From NCBI RefSeq assembly GCF_024124765.2, contig NZ_JAMXSR020000002.1, forward strand, positions 3,616,001 to 3,680,000: DNA of 64,000 nucleotides, in the 5' to 3' direction. The stretch's first letter is position 1. Every line of letters starts with the position of its first letter. The translations under genes and the position numbers were made by a program. The notes below the pieces were generated by a model. It was given only the letters and a program-made list of their open reading frames with translations. It ran no database searches and was not told where the DNA came from. The stretch is from Sphingomonas sp. H160509. Its GTDB lineage: Bacteria > Pseudomonadota > Alphaproteobacteria > Sphingomonadales > Sphingomonadaceae. This document shows, piece by piece, positions 45,368 to 53,132 of the stretch.

Positions 45368-47221
45368 CTATTTAGGCCCTGAGCCCGTTTTCGAGGTCTC
45401 TGTAGCCGCCTTCCGTCGCACATAGCCCTTTGAGGCCGCTATCTGGTCGGCGTCGAGGTCATTGGAAACCGTTTCCTTCCGGGTGCCCCCTTCGATCGTC
45501 GTAACCTTGCCATAGCCGGGGCCTGCCCCCATCGCGGTGAAATCGAGGTCGCTCAGGATGTAGGGTTGAGGCTCAACCGCATTCTTGCGCAAGTTCCCGC
45601 CGCGCGGCTGGCACGTCGCGTTTGCGATCGAAAAGAGCCGCGCGCGATCGACAACCAAAACCGACACGATGCCGGTAGCGGGGTGAAAAGTGATCTTGTC
45701 GATAAGTGCGCCAAGCGCGGCCTTCACCCGGCTGCGAGCCTGAAAACGAATATCGGGATCGTCGGCGTTCATAAGCTCGCGAACCTCACCAACGCGCTTG
45801 AGGTGCTCGGCTGGCGATACCGCGCCCCGTGCGCTCGATAGTGCCGCCTCAGCTTGGTCGAGGGCTTCCTTGGCGTCCGCAAGCTCGCGTTGGCGCATGG
45901 CGAGGCGGGCCTTAGCCGCTTCACCGCCGCCGCCCTCGATCGCGTCCATAACGAACTCAATCTTGCGCTCAGTCTCAGCGATCGACGCCTTAGCCGTATG
46001 AACCGCCGCCTCTAGCGGTGCCGTGTCGTTGGCCTTCGCACCAAAGTGCTGATCATCCATCGCCAGCGTAAGGATCGTGTCGAGGATAGGCCCCTCAACC
46101 TTGTCGTAAGCCCAGCCCATCACGTTATCGCACGACTTCGCGATTTTGGCGTTCGTGCAATAGAGCGAATAATGACGGCGCGTTATGCCCACCTTGTTGG
46201 TCTTGTAGGCGGCTGAGCCTAGCGCGGCCATCTGCCCGCCACACGTCGCGCACCGTGCCCGCGTTCCTAGCAGGTTCGAAAGCGACGCCCCGCGCCCTTG
46301 ACGCTTGAGCGCCTCAGAAATCCGCGCCTCATTAGCGCGCGTGAAAAGCGCCGGTTCGATGATCTTGGGGTAAAAGTCGGCGATCGGCTCAAGCGCGATT
46401 ACCTCGCCGCTACGCGGGCGCTGATAGGGTTGCCATTCGCCCATGACGGCACGGTTAGCGAGGATGCGCCCGACATAGGTAGGGCTCCAATGCGCCGGGG
46501 CCTTCCGTTCGCCCGCGTCTAGTTCCCACGTCGCGTAGCGCGAGTCATCGCGTGCCATGTCGTTGAGCGTCTTAGCGGTGAGGCCCTTTCCGATACCGGC
46601 GACGCGGTTTTCGAAAATCAGGCGGATGATCTCAAGTTTCACGGGCGGCACGAAAAATGAGCCGTCTTCCGCAATCTCAACCCATTTCGGACGGCGGTGG
46701 TTGCGCTGAACCTTGGCGATGTCGCCGTTGCGGGCCGCCTCCCGCTTTTGCTCCCAAGCCGCCGCGACGCGCGTAGATTTCTTGCGGCTTTCGGTGTGCG
46801 ATCCGAACGCGGTAATGAGGATCATCATAAGCCCGCCCATGTCCGTATCGAGCATGTCGCGGGTGATCATCTGCCCGGTGTTCACAACCGCGATCGAAAG
46901 CCCCTTACGGACTAGCGGCGACAACCAACTAAGCATGAGGTCGGCGGGCTGGCGGCTTAGGCGATCCAACTCCTCAACGACTAGCACCAGATTGCAGGCG
47001 TCGCGTGCGCCGCTCATGATGCTGTCGCGGAATTGGCCTAGCTGCCCCGTCTCGATATTTGCGCCCGTGTAAGCGCTCTTGCCGCGATCGATAAGCGGGT
47101 CGCCGATCGGCTCCCATCCGCGCGACTCGATAAGGCTGGTGGTCGCCTCGATCTGGCGGGCGAGGGTAGAGCCCTTCGTTTGTTCCATTGACGACCAACG
47201 GGCATAGGCGATGGCGAGCAT
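45368..47221 (-). CDS. Large serine integrase
   Basis: 617 residues, uninterrupted. N-terminal catalytic domain: MLAIAYARWSSMEQTKGSTL (nucleophile Ser in ARWSS), then VVEELDRLSRQPADLMLSWL and DMGGLMMILITAFGSHTESR. A recombinase domain follows (TLNDMARDDSRYATWELDAG; SPTYVGRILANRAVMGEWQP), then a zinc ribbon (ARCATCGGQMAALG ... CTNAKIAKSCDNVMG) and a coiled coil (RQRELADAKEALDQAEAALS). This is the typical order of phiC31-type integrases. It integrates at comM via attP, 13 bases from its start codon. ATG 47221 has AGAAGG 7 bases upstream. Confidence 0.93.
   Translation of the reverse strand: MLAIAYARWSSMEQTKGSTLARQIEATTSLIESRGWEPIGDPLIDRGKSAYTGANIETGQLGQFRDSIMSGARDACNLVLVVEELDRLSRQPADLMLSWLSPLVRKGLSIAVVNTGQMITRDMLDTDMGGLMMILITAFGSHTESRKKSTRVAAAWEQKREAARNGDIAKVQRNHRRPKWVEIAEDGSFFVPPVKLEIIRLIFENRVAGIGKGLTAKTLNDMARDDSRYATWELDAGERKAPAHWSPTYVGRILANRAVMGEWQPYQRPRSGEVIALEPIADFYPKIIEPALFTRANEARISEALKRQGRGASLSNLLGTRARCATCGGQMAALGSAAYKTNKVGITRRHYSLYCTNAKIAKSCDNVMGWAYDKVEGPILDTILTLAMDDQHFGAKANDTAPLEAAVHTAKASIAETERKIEFVMDAIEGGGGEAAKARLAMRQRELADAKEALDQAEAALSSARGAVSPAEHLKRVGEVRELMNADDPDIRFQARSRVKAALGALIDKITFHPATGIVSVLVVDRARLFSIANATCQPRGGNLRKNAVEPQPYILSDLDFTAMGAGPGYGKVTTIEGGTRKETVSNDLDADQIAASKGYVRRKAATETSKTGSGPK
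45369..45374 (-). promoter_or_regulatory. TAAATA motif overlapping the integrase stop codon
   Basis: Reads CCT AAA TAG GGG GTG. The integrase TAG lies inside the motif and the GTG start of 45071-45364 is 4 bases on. It lets the small genes be transcribed apart from the integrase. Confidence 0.6.
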
Positions 47222-47234
47222 GACGGGCCTTCTA

Positions 47235-47275
47235 CTTGAAAAGAGCCTCTTTGCTAGATCGAATCGATTTGCACA
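47235..47275 (+). other. attR of the prophage
   Basis: The attP arm CTTGAAAAGAGCCTC is at 47235-47249, seven bases (TTTGCTA) later the core GA at 47257-47258, then comM sequence (RIDLHI). Together with attL it gives attP as CTTGAAAAGAGCCTC-N7-GA-N7-GAGGCCCTTTTCAAG and attB as codons for GPLLDRIDLHI. Confidence 0.88.
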
Positions 47276-47634
47276 TCGACGTTCAGGCCGTCAGCGCCGC
47301 CGACCTGATTCTCCCGCCGCCGACCGAAGGCTCCGCAGAAGTTTGCGCCCGCGTTGCCGCCGCACGTGCGATCCAGACGGATCGGTACCGCGACCACCCG
47401 GTACGCACGAACGCAGAGGCGGATGGCGCGCTGCTCGACGTCGTTGCCACGCCCGACGAAGCCGGTCGCAAACTCCTCGCCCAGGCCGCCGAAGCGATGC
47501 GTTTGACGGCGCGCGGCTACACCCGCATTCTCCGCGTCGCCCGCACCATCGCCGATCTCGCCGGCAGCGAAACAGTCGGCCGCATCCACATTGCCGAAGC
47601 GCTAAGCTACCGCCGCCAGCCGCCCCGCAACTAA
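47257..47634 (+). pseudogene. comM: ComM/YifB, 3' part, split by prophage
   Basis: Reads DRIDLHIDVQAVSAADLILP to the stop at 47634, with TNAEADGALLDVVATPDEAG and RGYTRILRVARTIADLAGSE, the end of the AAA+ and the C-terminal domain of ComM. In frame with the left part through the GA core. Without the phage the gene would be intact apart from the extra G at 1346-1350. A TTG at 47236 could start a short protein with the phage arm (MKRASLLDRIDLHID), but it lacks a convincing ribosome-binding site. Confidence 0.92.
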
Positions 47635-47691
47635 AGGCGCAACTAAACCCGCTTGCGGCGGACGAAAGCTTCGTCTAGCCAACCCGCCGCT

Positions 47692-47776
47692 GCCCCTGTG
47701 GCGAAATTGGTAGACGCGACCGACTCAAAATCGGTTGCCGCAAGGCATGCTGGTTCGATTCCGGCCAGGGGCACCA
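47692..47776 (+). tRNA. tRNA-Leu (anticodon CAA)
   Basis: 85 bases including CCA. Acceptor stem GCCCCTG/CAGGGGC, D arm GGCGAAATTGGTAGACGC, anticodon loop CTCAAAA in a 5-bp stem (ACCGA/TCGGT), long variable arm typical of leucine tRNAs, T arm CTGGTTCGATTCCGG and encoded CCA. Not used as the prophage integration site, although it is only 430 bases from attR. Confidence 0.95.
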
Positions 47777-47863
47777 TCTTTTTCCGACGATCACCCCTCG
47801 ACCTTCGGGACGAGTGGCACAGTGATCGTTTCCTTGCAAAAATTTCGCCGGTAAGGACGCGGG

Positions 47864-48536
47864 ATGGCGAAGCGACCGGCCCGATATGTCTCATCGCGGC
47901 GGCGCAATCGATCCGGGCTGAGGCCATCGTCCGAGCATTGGCTTCTCCTGCTCGGCGCCGTGGTCGCGTTCGCGGCGATCTTCGGGTCGCTGACCGATCT
48001 GCCTTGGCCGACCGAAACCACCACGGATCACCGCAAGCCCCGGCTGACGATGGCACAGGCGCGCGCGTCCAATGCGCTGGTCCCGATCGTTGCCGACAAA
48101 CGCAAGCGCGCGGAGCCGTTCCGGTTTCGCGGCGGTCCTGCGGCGCGCCTCCAGGCGACCGAATGCCTCGCCACCGTCGCGCTCTATGAGGCCGGCGCCG
48201 ACCGTGACGGACAACGTGCAGTCATTCAGGTGGTGCTCAACCGGGTCGGCGCGCGCGGTTTCCCCCAAGACGGTCTGCGGGGTCGTCTATCAAGGTGCGA
48301 ACCGCAAGACCGGGTGCCAGTTCTCCTTCACCTGCGACGGATCGCAGACCCGACGCCCCGAACACGACGGCTGGGAACAGGCGCGGCACGCGGCACGGCG
48401 GGCGATGGACGGCTACGTCTACGCACCGGTCGGCCGCGCAACCCACTACCACACCGACTGGCTGGTGCCGTACTGGCGTAGCTCGCTCGTCAAGGTTGCG
48501 ACCGTCGAGTCGCACATCTTCTACCAGCGCCGTTAG
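47864..48536 (+). CDS. Cell wall hydrolase (SleB family)
   Basis: 223 residues after removing one C from the run at 48262-48266. A basic N terminus, a transmembrane anchor at residues 24-44 (HWLLLLGAVVAFAAIFGSL), then the hydrolase domain: ECLATVALYEAGADRDGQRA, VVLNRVGARGFPKTVCGVVY, CQFSFTCDGSQTRR and HYHTDWLVPYW. These are motifs of the SleB/CwlJ lytic transglycosylase-like family that cleaves peptidoglycan. GTAAGGAC is 7-10 bases upstream of ATG. Confidence 0.85.
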
Positions 48537-48545
48537 CCAGTCCGT

Positions 48546-49133
48546 TCAATCGATCCGGTACTGGATCGGCTTGAAGCTGCCGCCATTGGATTGCAGCGCC
48601 GAACACGCGGTCATGCCGATGACGAGGTCCATCGCTGCGCGGAAGACGATCGTGTCGCCAGCCTTGCTCAGCGGCGGTTCGACCGTGAACGTGCCCGTTT
48701 CGCCATTGATCGGCACGTTCATGAAGCAGTTGAACGCGACCGGGATCTGGTCCGGCTCGATGTCCCAAGGCGCGAGCGCCTCAGCAAGATTGCCGAAGCA
48801 GCCGCGATGCGGATCGGTATCGCCGTAGATGATCGCGAAGGTTTCCTTCGAACACGGCGTTAGCAGGAAATCATGTCGCCCGACATCGTCCGAGACGATC
48901 TCCAGCATGACGTTGCTGCGGTTCGAATAGAGCAGGTCGCCGGTCGTCAGGTACAACCGGCTCGCATAATCGAGCGTCCGCCCCGACGAGATCGCTTCGC
49001 GAATGTCGGTACGGTTATAGGCGAGCAAGTCCGAAACCTGGCGACCCTCGGGATCGATTACCGTTAGCGTTTGTCCCTTGTCGAGTGTGAACCCGGCCCC
49101 CGAACGCGGCGGTATCGTCTTGATGTCAGCCAC
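48546..49133 (-). CDS. DUF1989 protein (urea carboxylase-associated family)
   Basis: 195 residues, intact: MADIKTIPPRSGAGFTLDKG, LTVIDPEGRQVSDLLAYNRT, PCSKETFAIIYGDTDPHRGC, then MNVPINGETGTFTVEPPLSK and MTACSALQSNGGSFKPIQY. The HxGC and Cys near the end are family-conserved and may bind a metal. DUF1989 proteins accompany urea amidolyase and related nitrogen pathways. Its start overlaps the end of the YqcI-type gene upstream, so the pair is an operon. Confidence 0.85.
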   Translation of the reverse strand: MADIKTIPPRSGAGFTLDKGQTLTVIDPEGRQVSDLLAYNRTDIREAISSGRTLDYASRLYLTTGDLLYSNRSNVMLEIVSDDVGRHDFLLTPCSKETFAIIYGDTDPHRGCFGNLAEALAPWDIEPDQIPVAFNCFMNVPINGETGTFTVEPPLSKAGDTIVFRAAMDLVIGMTACSALQSNGGSFKPIQYRID

Positions 49134-49812
49134 GTGCTTCGCCTCGCTTGAAGGGGCATTTCCAGGATTCGTCGACGACGCGTCCGCTATATTGTCGCGC
49201 TTCGCTCGATTCGCCGTGGCGCGCTAGCATCGGGTTCATCGAGCCCGCATATTCGAGATCGCGCGCGAGGATCGACGAACGCAACTTGTCGTAGCGTTGC
49301 TGGTCGCGCAGCACCTCGAACTGGTCGTGAAGATTGAACACCATTGCGGGCGACTCGAACTTCCGCGCTGGACGGCTCGCATTCGGATGCAGGCCGACCA
49401 CGAAGAATGCCTCGCCTGCAAAGCTCAGCGAGAAATGCGGATCGTCGGGATCGCTGCTTACCGACGGGTCAGGGCGATAGCCGAGCCACTCGTCCTTGTC
49501 GCTAAGTGATTGAGCACGCGCCCAAAGATGGGCTTCGAACTCTTCTTCAGACAGCAAAGCAGGCGCTTCGAACAGAATGATGAGAGTCCGGAAGATCGCG
49601 CGATCCTCACGGTATTTGCGCACGGTCTCGCCGAGCGCCGGAGAAATTCTCATATCATCCCAAGCGGACCGCACGTCGCGGGCGACGAGAATGTCCATCT
49701 GCCCCTTGGCGAGCGCGGATTTTGCGCCGACGCAGGGGAATTGCGGCGCCTGCACAGTCTCGATGAAGTTGCGCGCGAGTGGGTGATCGTTCTGGAAAAT
49801 TGGCTGGTACAT
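49126..49812 (-). CDS. YqcI/YcgG (GntA) family protein
   Basis: About 228 residues from ATG 49812 (TTG 49842 is an alternative). Motifs: FPCVGAKSALAKGQMDILVA, MRISPALGETVRKYREDRAI, PHFSLSFAGEAFFVVGLHPN, ASRPARKFESPAMVFNLHDQ, and an ending with PFKRGEARG. These define the YqcI/YcgG group, of which GntA is a heme-dependent N-hydroxylase in guanitoxin synthesis. With the DUF1989 protein it forms a small nitrogen-metabolism operon. Whether this protein acts on arginine derivatives is unknown. Confidence 0.82.
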   Translation of the reverse strand: MYQPIFQNDHPLARNFIETVQAPQFPCVGAKSALAKGQMDILVARDVRSAWDDMRISPALGETVRKYREDRAIFRTLIILFEAPALLSEEEFEAHLWARAQSLSDKDEWLGYRPDPSVSSDPDDPHFSLSFAGEAFFVVGLHPNASRPARKFESPAMVFNLHDQFEVLRDQQRYDKLRSSILARDLEYAGSMNPMLARHGESSEARQYSGRVVDESWKCPFKRGEARG

Positions 49813-49864
49813 GGTCGGGGAGGAACCCGCGAACCGCTGCAATGTTTCGCGTCCGACATAACCT

Positions 49865-49878
49865 TTGATATTGATCAG
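49865..49878. promoter_or_regulatory. FNR/CRP-type box in a divergent promoter
   Basis: TTGAT-ATTG-ATCAG matches the FNR consensus TTGATNNNNATCAA at 9 of 10 positions. It lies between the YqcI/DUF1989 operon and the Crp/Fnr regulator gene, 60 bases from the latter. Confidence 0.55.
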
Positions 49879-49937
49879 TACGAATCCCGATCTGTTCTTC
49901 TATCGCGGAGGGCGGTACGAGGCCGGGTGATAAAGGG

Positions 49938-50660
49938 GTGTCGATGATCTCGGAAAAATTCCTCATGGGCCGTGGTCGCCATGAGTTGAGCAACGAAGAA
50001 AAGCAGGTGCTGGAGGACGGCATCGAATCCGTGCGGCAGGTGCCCGGGCGCAAGCAGATCGTCCGGGCGGGCGACCTCATCGAGACGAGCACGCTGCTGA
50101 TCGAGGGGTTCGTGTGTCGCTACATGGACGACCGCGAGGGTCAGCGTCAGCTGGTCGCCGTGCACGTACCGGGCGATTTCGTCGATCTACACGCATTCCC
50201 GATGAAGCGGCTCGATCACGACATCGCGACGCTGGGGCCGGTGAAGATCGCCTGCTTCGAACACCGCACGCTGCAGTCGATCACCGAGCGCTATCCGCAT
50301 TTGACGCAGAAACTGTGGTTCAGCACGCTGCTCGATGCGGCGATGCACCGCGAGTGGATTTTCCGTCTGGGACGCCTTGGCGCGGAAGGCCGTATCGCGC
50401 ATCTGTTCTGCGAATTGAACGCGCGGCTGGAAATGATCGGGATGGCGGCCGAGGGACGCTTTATACTGCCTATGACGCAGCCAGATCTGGCCGAGGCGAC
50501 CGGGTTGACCGGCGTTCATGTGAACCGCGTGTTGAGAGCGCTTCGCGAGAAAAACCTGCTGACGTTCAAGGCAGGCGAGGTAAATATCGTGGATCATAAG
50601 GCACTTGCAGCCGTTGCTGAATTCGAACCACAATATCTCTACGGTTCCAGGGGTGAGTGA
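49938..50660 (+). CDS. Crp/Fnr-family transcriptional regulator
   Basis: 240 residues. Cyclic nucleotide-type effector domain (RKQIVRAGDLIETSTLLIEG; VAVHVPGDFVDLHAFPMKRL), dimer helix, then a winged helix with DLAEATGLTGVHVNRVLRAL. It has no N-terminal cysteine cluster, so it is not an oxygen-sensing FNR. It is divergent from the YqcI/DUF1989 operon with an FNR-like box between them, suggesting it controls that operon and itself. GTG or ATG at 49938-49941; a purine-rich GGGGTG is close upstream. Confidence 0.88.
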   Translation: MSMISEKFLMGRGRHELSNEEKQVLEDGIESVRQVPGRKQIVRAGDLIETSTLLIEGFVCRYMDDREGQRQLVAVHVPGDFVDLHAFPMKRLDHDIATLGPVKIACFEHRTLQSITERYPHLTQKLWFSTLLDAAMHREWIFRLGRLGAEGRIAHLFCELNARLEMIGMAAEGRFILPMTQPDLAEATGLTGVHVNRVLRALREKNLLTFKAGEVNIVDHKALAAVAEFEPQYLYGSRGE

Positions 50661-50713
50661 CGGGTAGCCGGCGCGGGGCCCCTGGCAGGATTAACGGTCG
50701 GGGGAGTGAGACC

Positions 50714-50896
50714 ATGATGACGCCGGAAACTATTGCAGGCATTGCCGCCGCCGAGAATGGGCTGGTGACGCTGGACGGCCTCGATGGCTTGGCGATCACC
50801 TTCACGCCGGAGGCCGCCGCTGAGACGGGGCGCAGGCTTATTGCGGCGGCGGAAGTCGCTGCGAGCCAGCCTTGCGACGATCGATCCGGCGACTGA
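50714..50896 (+). CDS. Small conserved-looking protein, 60 residues
   Basis: MMTPETIAGIAAAENGLVTL, then DGLAITFTPEAAAETGRRLI and a short tail. GGGGGAGTGAG precedes ATG by about 5 bases. Function unknown; the sequence resembles small hypothetical proteins of Sphingomonads. It follows the regulator by about 50 bases in the same direction. Confidence 0.6.
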   Translation: MMTPETIAGIAAAENGLVTLDGLDGLAITFTPEAAAETGRRLIAAAEVAASQPCDDRSGD

Positions 50897-50997
50897 TCTT
50901 ACGGCGCGTGCGACCAGCGCTACACGTTGATCAATGCGTACGCCTTCCGCTACGTAACTTTATCACTATGCTACCCGGTACATTGACCGGGAGATCC

Positions 50998-53132
50998 ATG
51001 CGCAGTTTCTATACCTCGCCGCCAGCGCCGTTGCGCTGATGGCGTCTACGTCGATCGTCGCGCAGACGGGTGCGACGTCTTCGACACCCGCCGCGAACCC
51101 CTTGCTAGCTGACTGGACCGGTCCGCTGGGCGGAGTGCCGCCCTGGGACAAGGTTCGCCCCGAACTGTTCCCGCAGGCGTTCGAGACGACGCTCGCCGAA
51201 CGGACCGCCGAATACCGCAAGATCGCCGACAATCCGGCCAAGCCGACCTTCGCCAACACGATCGTGCCGATGCAGTTGGCCGGCAAGCGCTACGGTCAGG
51301 TGATGACGCTGTTCGGCGTGATGACCGGCAACATGAACACCCCGGCGTATCAGAAGCTCGACCGCGAATGGTCGCCCAAATTCTCTGCGGCATCGGATGC
51401 GATCACGTTCGACAAGCCGCTGTTCGCGCGCATCCAGGCGATCTACGCCGCGCGCAACTCGAGCGGGTTGAACGCGCAGCAGATCCGGCTCGTGACGCGG
51501 ATCTACGACAGCTATGTCCGGCAGGGCGCCAAGCTGACCGATGCGCAGAAGACGCAACTTTCGCAGTATAATCAGCAGCTCGCGACCGCGTTCTCGACGT
51601 TTGGCGAGAAGCTGCTCGCCGACGAGAGCACCGCCATCGCGGTCGGCGATGAAGCACAGCTCGCGGGTTTGCCCGATAGCGTGAAGGCGGTGGCCAAGGC
51701 CGCTGCGACCGAGCGGAAGCTGCCGGGCTTCGCGATCGTCAACACGCGCTCGGCGGTCGATCCCGTGCTGACCAACGCCACCGATCGCGCGCTGCGCGAG
51801 AAGGTATGGCGCGCATTCGTCAATCGTGGCGACAATAATGATGCGAACGACACGAACGCGACGATCTCGCAGATCGTCAAGCTACGCGCCGACCGCGCGC
51901 ACCTCCTCGGGTTCAAGACGCATGCCGACTGGCGGATGCAGGACACGATGGCCAAGACGCCGGCCGCGGCGATGGACCTGATGATGCGCGTCTGGCCTGC
52001 CGCCAAGGCGCGCGTGGCCGAGGAAGTCGCGGACATGCAGAAGGTCGCCGGCACCTCGCTGACGATCGAGCCATGGGATTACCGCTTCTACCAGGAGAAG
52101 GTGCGCAAGGCGCGGTACGACCTCGATCAGGCGCAGCTGAAGCCGTATTTCGAGCTCGGCAACATCATCCAGGGTTCGCTCTATGCCGCCAACCGGCTGT
52201 ACGGGCTGAACTTCAAGGAGATCACCGGCACCGTTCCCGTGTTCGAGCCCAACATGCGCGTGTGGAGCGTGACCGACAAGAACGGCAAGGACGTCGGGCT
52301 GTTCTACCGCGACGATTTCGCGCGGACCGGCAAGCGATCGGGCGCGTGGGCGAACACCTATCGTGGGCAACGTGGGCTCGCCCCGGCGCAGCTTGTGCTG
52401 TCGTCGAACAACAACAATTTCGCACGAGGTGCGCCCGGCGAGCCGATCCTGATCAGCCTCGACGATGCGCAAACGCTGTTCCACGAGTTCGGCCATGCGA
52501 TCCACGCGATGCTCCAGAACGTCTATTATCCGGGGCTTGCCGGCACGCCGCGCGACTTCGTCGAATATCCGAGCCAGGTGAACGAGCATTGGCTGCTGAC
52601 CCGCGACGTGCTCGACAAATATGCGCGGCATTATCAGACCAAGGCGGCGATGCCGCAGGCGTTGCTCGACAATATCGAACAGTCGAGCAAGTTCAACGAA
52701 GGCTTCAAGACCGCGGAATATCTGTCGTCGGCGATTGTCGACATGAAGATTCACACCGTGCCGGACGGCGTGATCGACCCCGACAAGTTCGAGGCCGCGA
52801 CGCTCGCCGAGATCGGCATGCCGAAGCAGCTGGTGATGCGTCACCGCGTGCCGCAGTTCCAGCACCTGTTCGCGTCGGACAGCTATTCGGCGGGCTATTA
52901 CAGCTACCTCTGGTCCGAGACGATGGACGCCGACACCTTCGCGGCGTTCGAGGAGGCGGGCAGTCCGTGGGACAAGCCGACCGCGGACAGGTTCGCCAAG
53001 ATCCTGTTGTCGACCGGCAACGAGACCGATCGCGCCGAGGCGTATCGTGCGTTCCGGGGGCGTGATCCCGACGTGAACGCGCTGCTGAAGAAGCGCGGCT
53101 TTCCGACACAAGCTCCGCAGGGGACGAAGTAA
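50998..53132 (+). CDS. M3-family oligopeptidase / dipeptidyl carboxypeptidase
   Basis: About 711 residues, zinc metallopeptidase of the thimet/Dcp family. The active site FHEFGHAIHAMLQN is near residue 505, followed by ESSQVNEH-like FVEYPSQVNEHWLLTRDVLD. A signal peptide is present only if one base is added between ATG 50998 and 51003, giving MRQFLYLAASAVALMASTS ending at VAQ. Otherwise the frame opens at ATG 51039. The former is favoured because secreted Sphingomonad homologues have such a leader. It probably trims peptides in the periplasm. It shares TAATG with the transporter gene that follows. Confidence 0.88.

Larger units (their letters stand above)
2082..47258. mobile_element. Complete tailed-phage prophage (45,177 bp) in comM
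   Basis: The element is bounded by attL (core GA at 2080-2081) and attR (core GA at 47257-47258). It contains a full set of virion genes (terS, terL, portal, head protein, scaffold, capsid, connector, tail tube, chaperones, tape measure, tip, fibres), an endolysin, a holin candidate and a large serine integrase abutting attR. No contractile sheath or baseplate wedge genes are visible, and the tape measure is about 1345 residues, so the particle is probably a siphovirus. Removing the element restores an uninterrupted comM reading frame (GPLLD-RIDLHIDV). Every structural gene appears intact once single-base homopolymer indels are ignored, so the prophage may be functional. Confidence 0.95.

Noticed and set aside
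47236..47634. Short independent gene starting at TTG in attR
   Set aside because: Contains the 3' part of comM; TTG has no convincing ribosome-binding site and the sequence is explained by gene disruption.
47692..47776. tRNA-Leu as attB
   Set aside because: No tRNA fragment exists at the left end; the ends match at the comM GA core instead.
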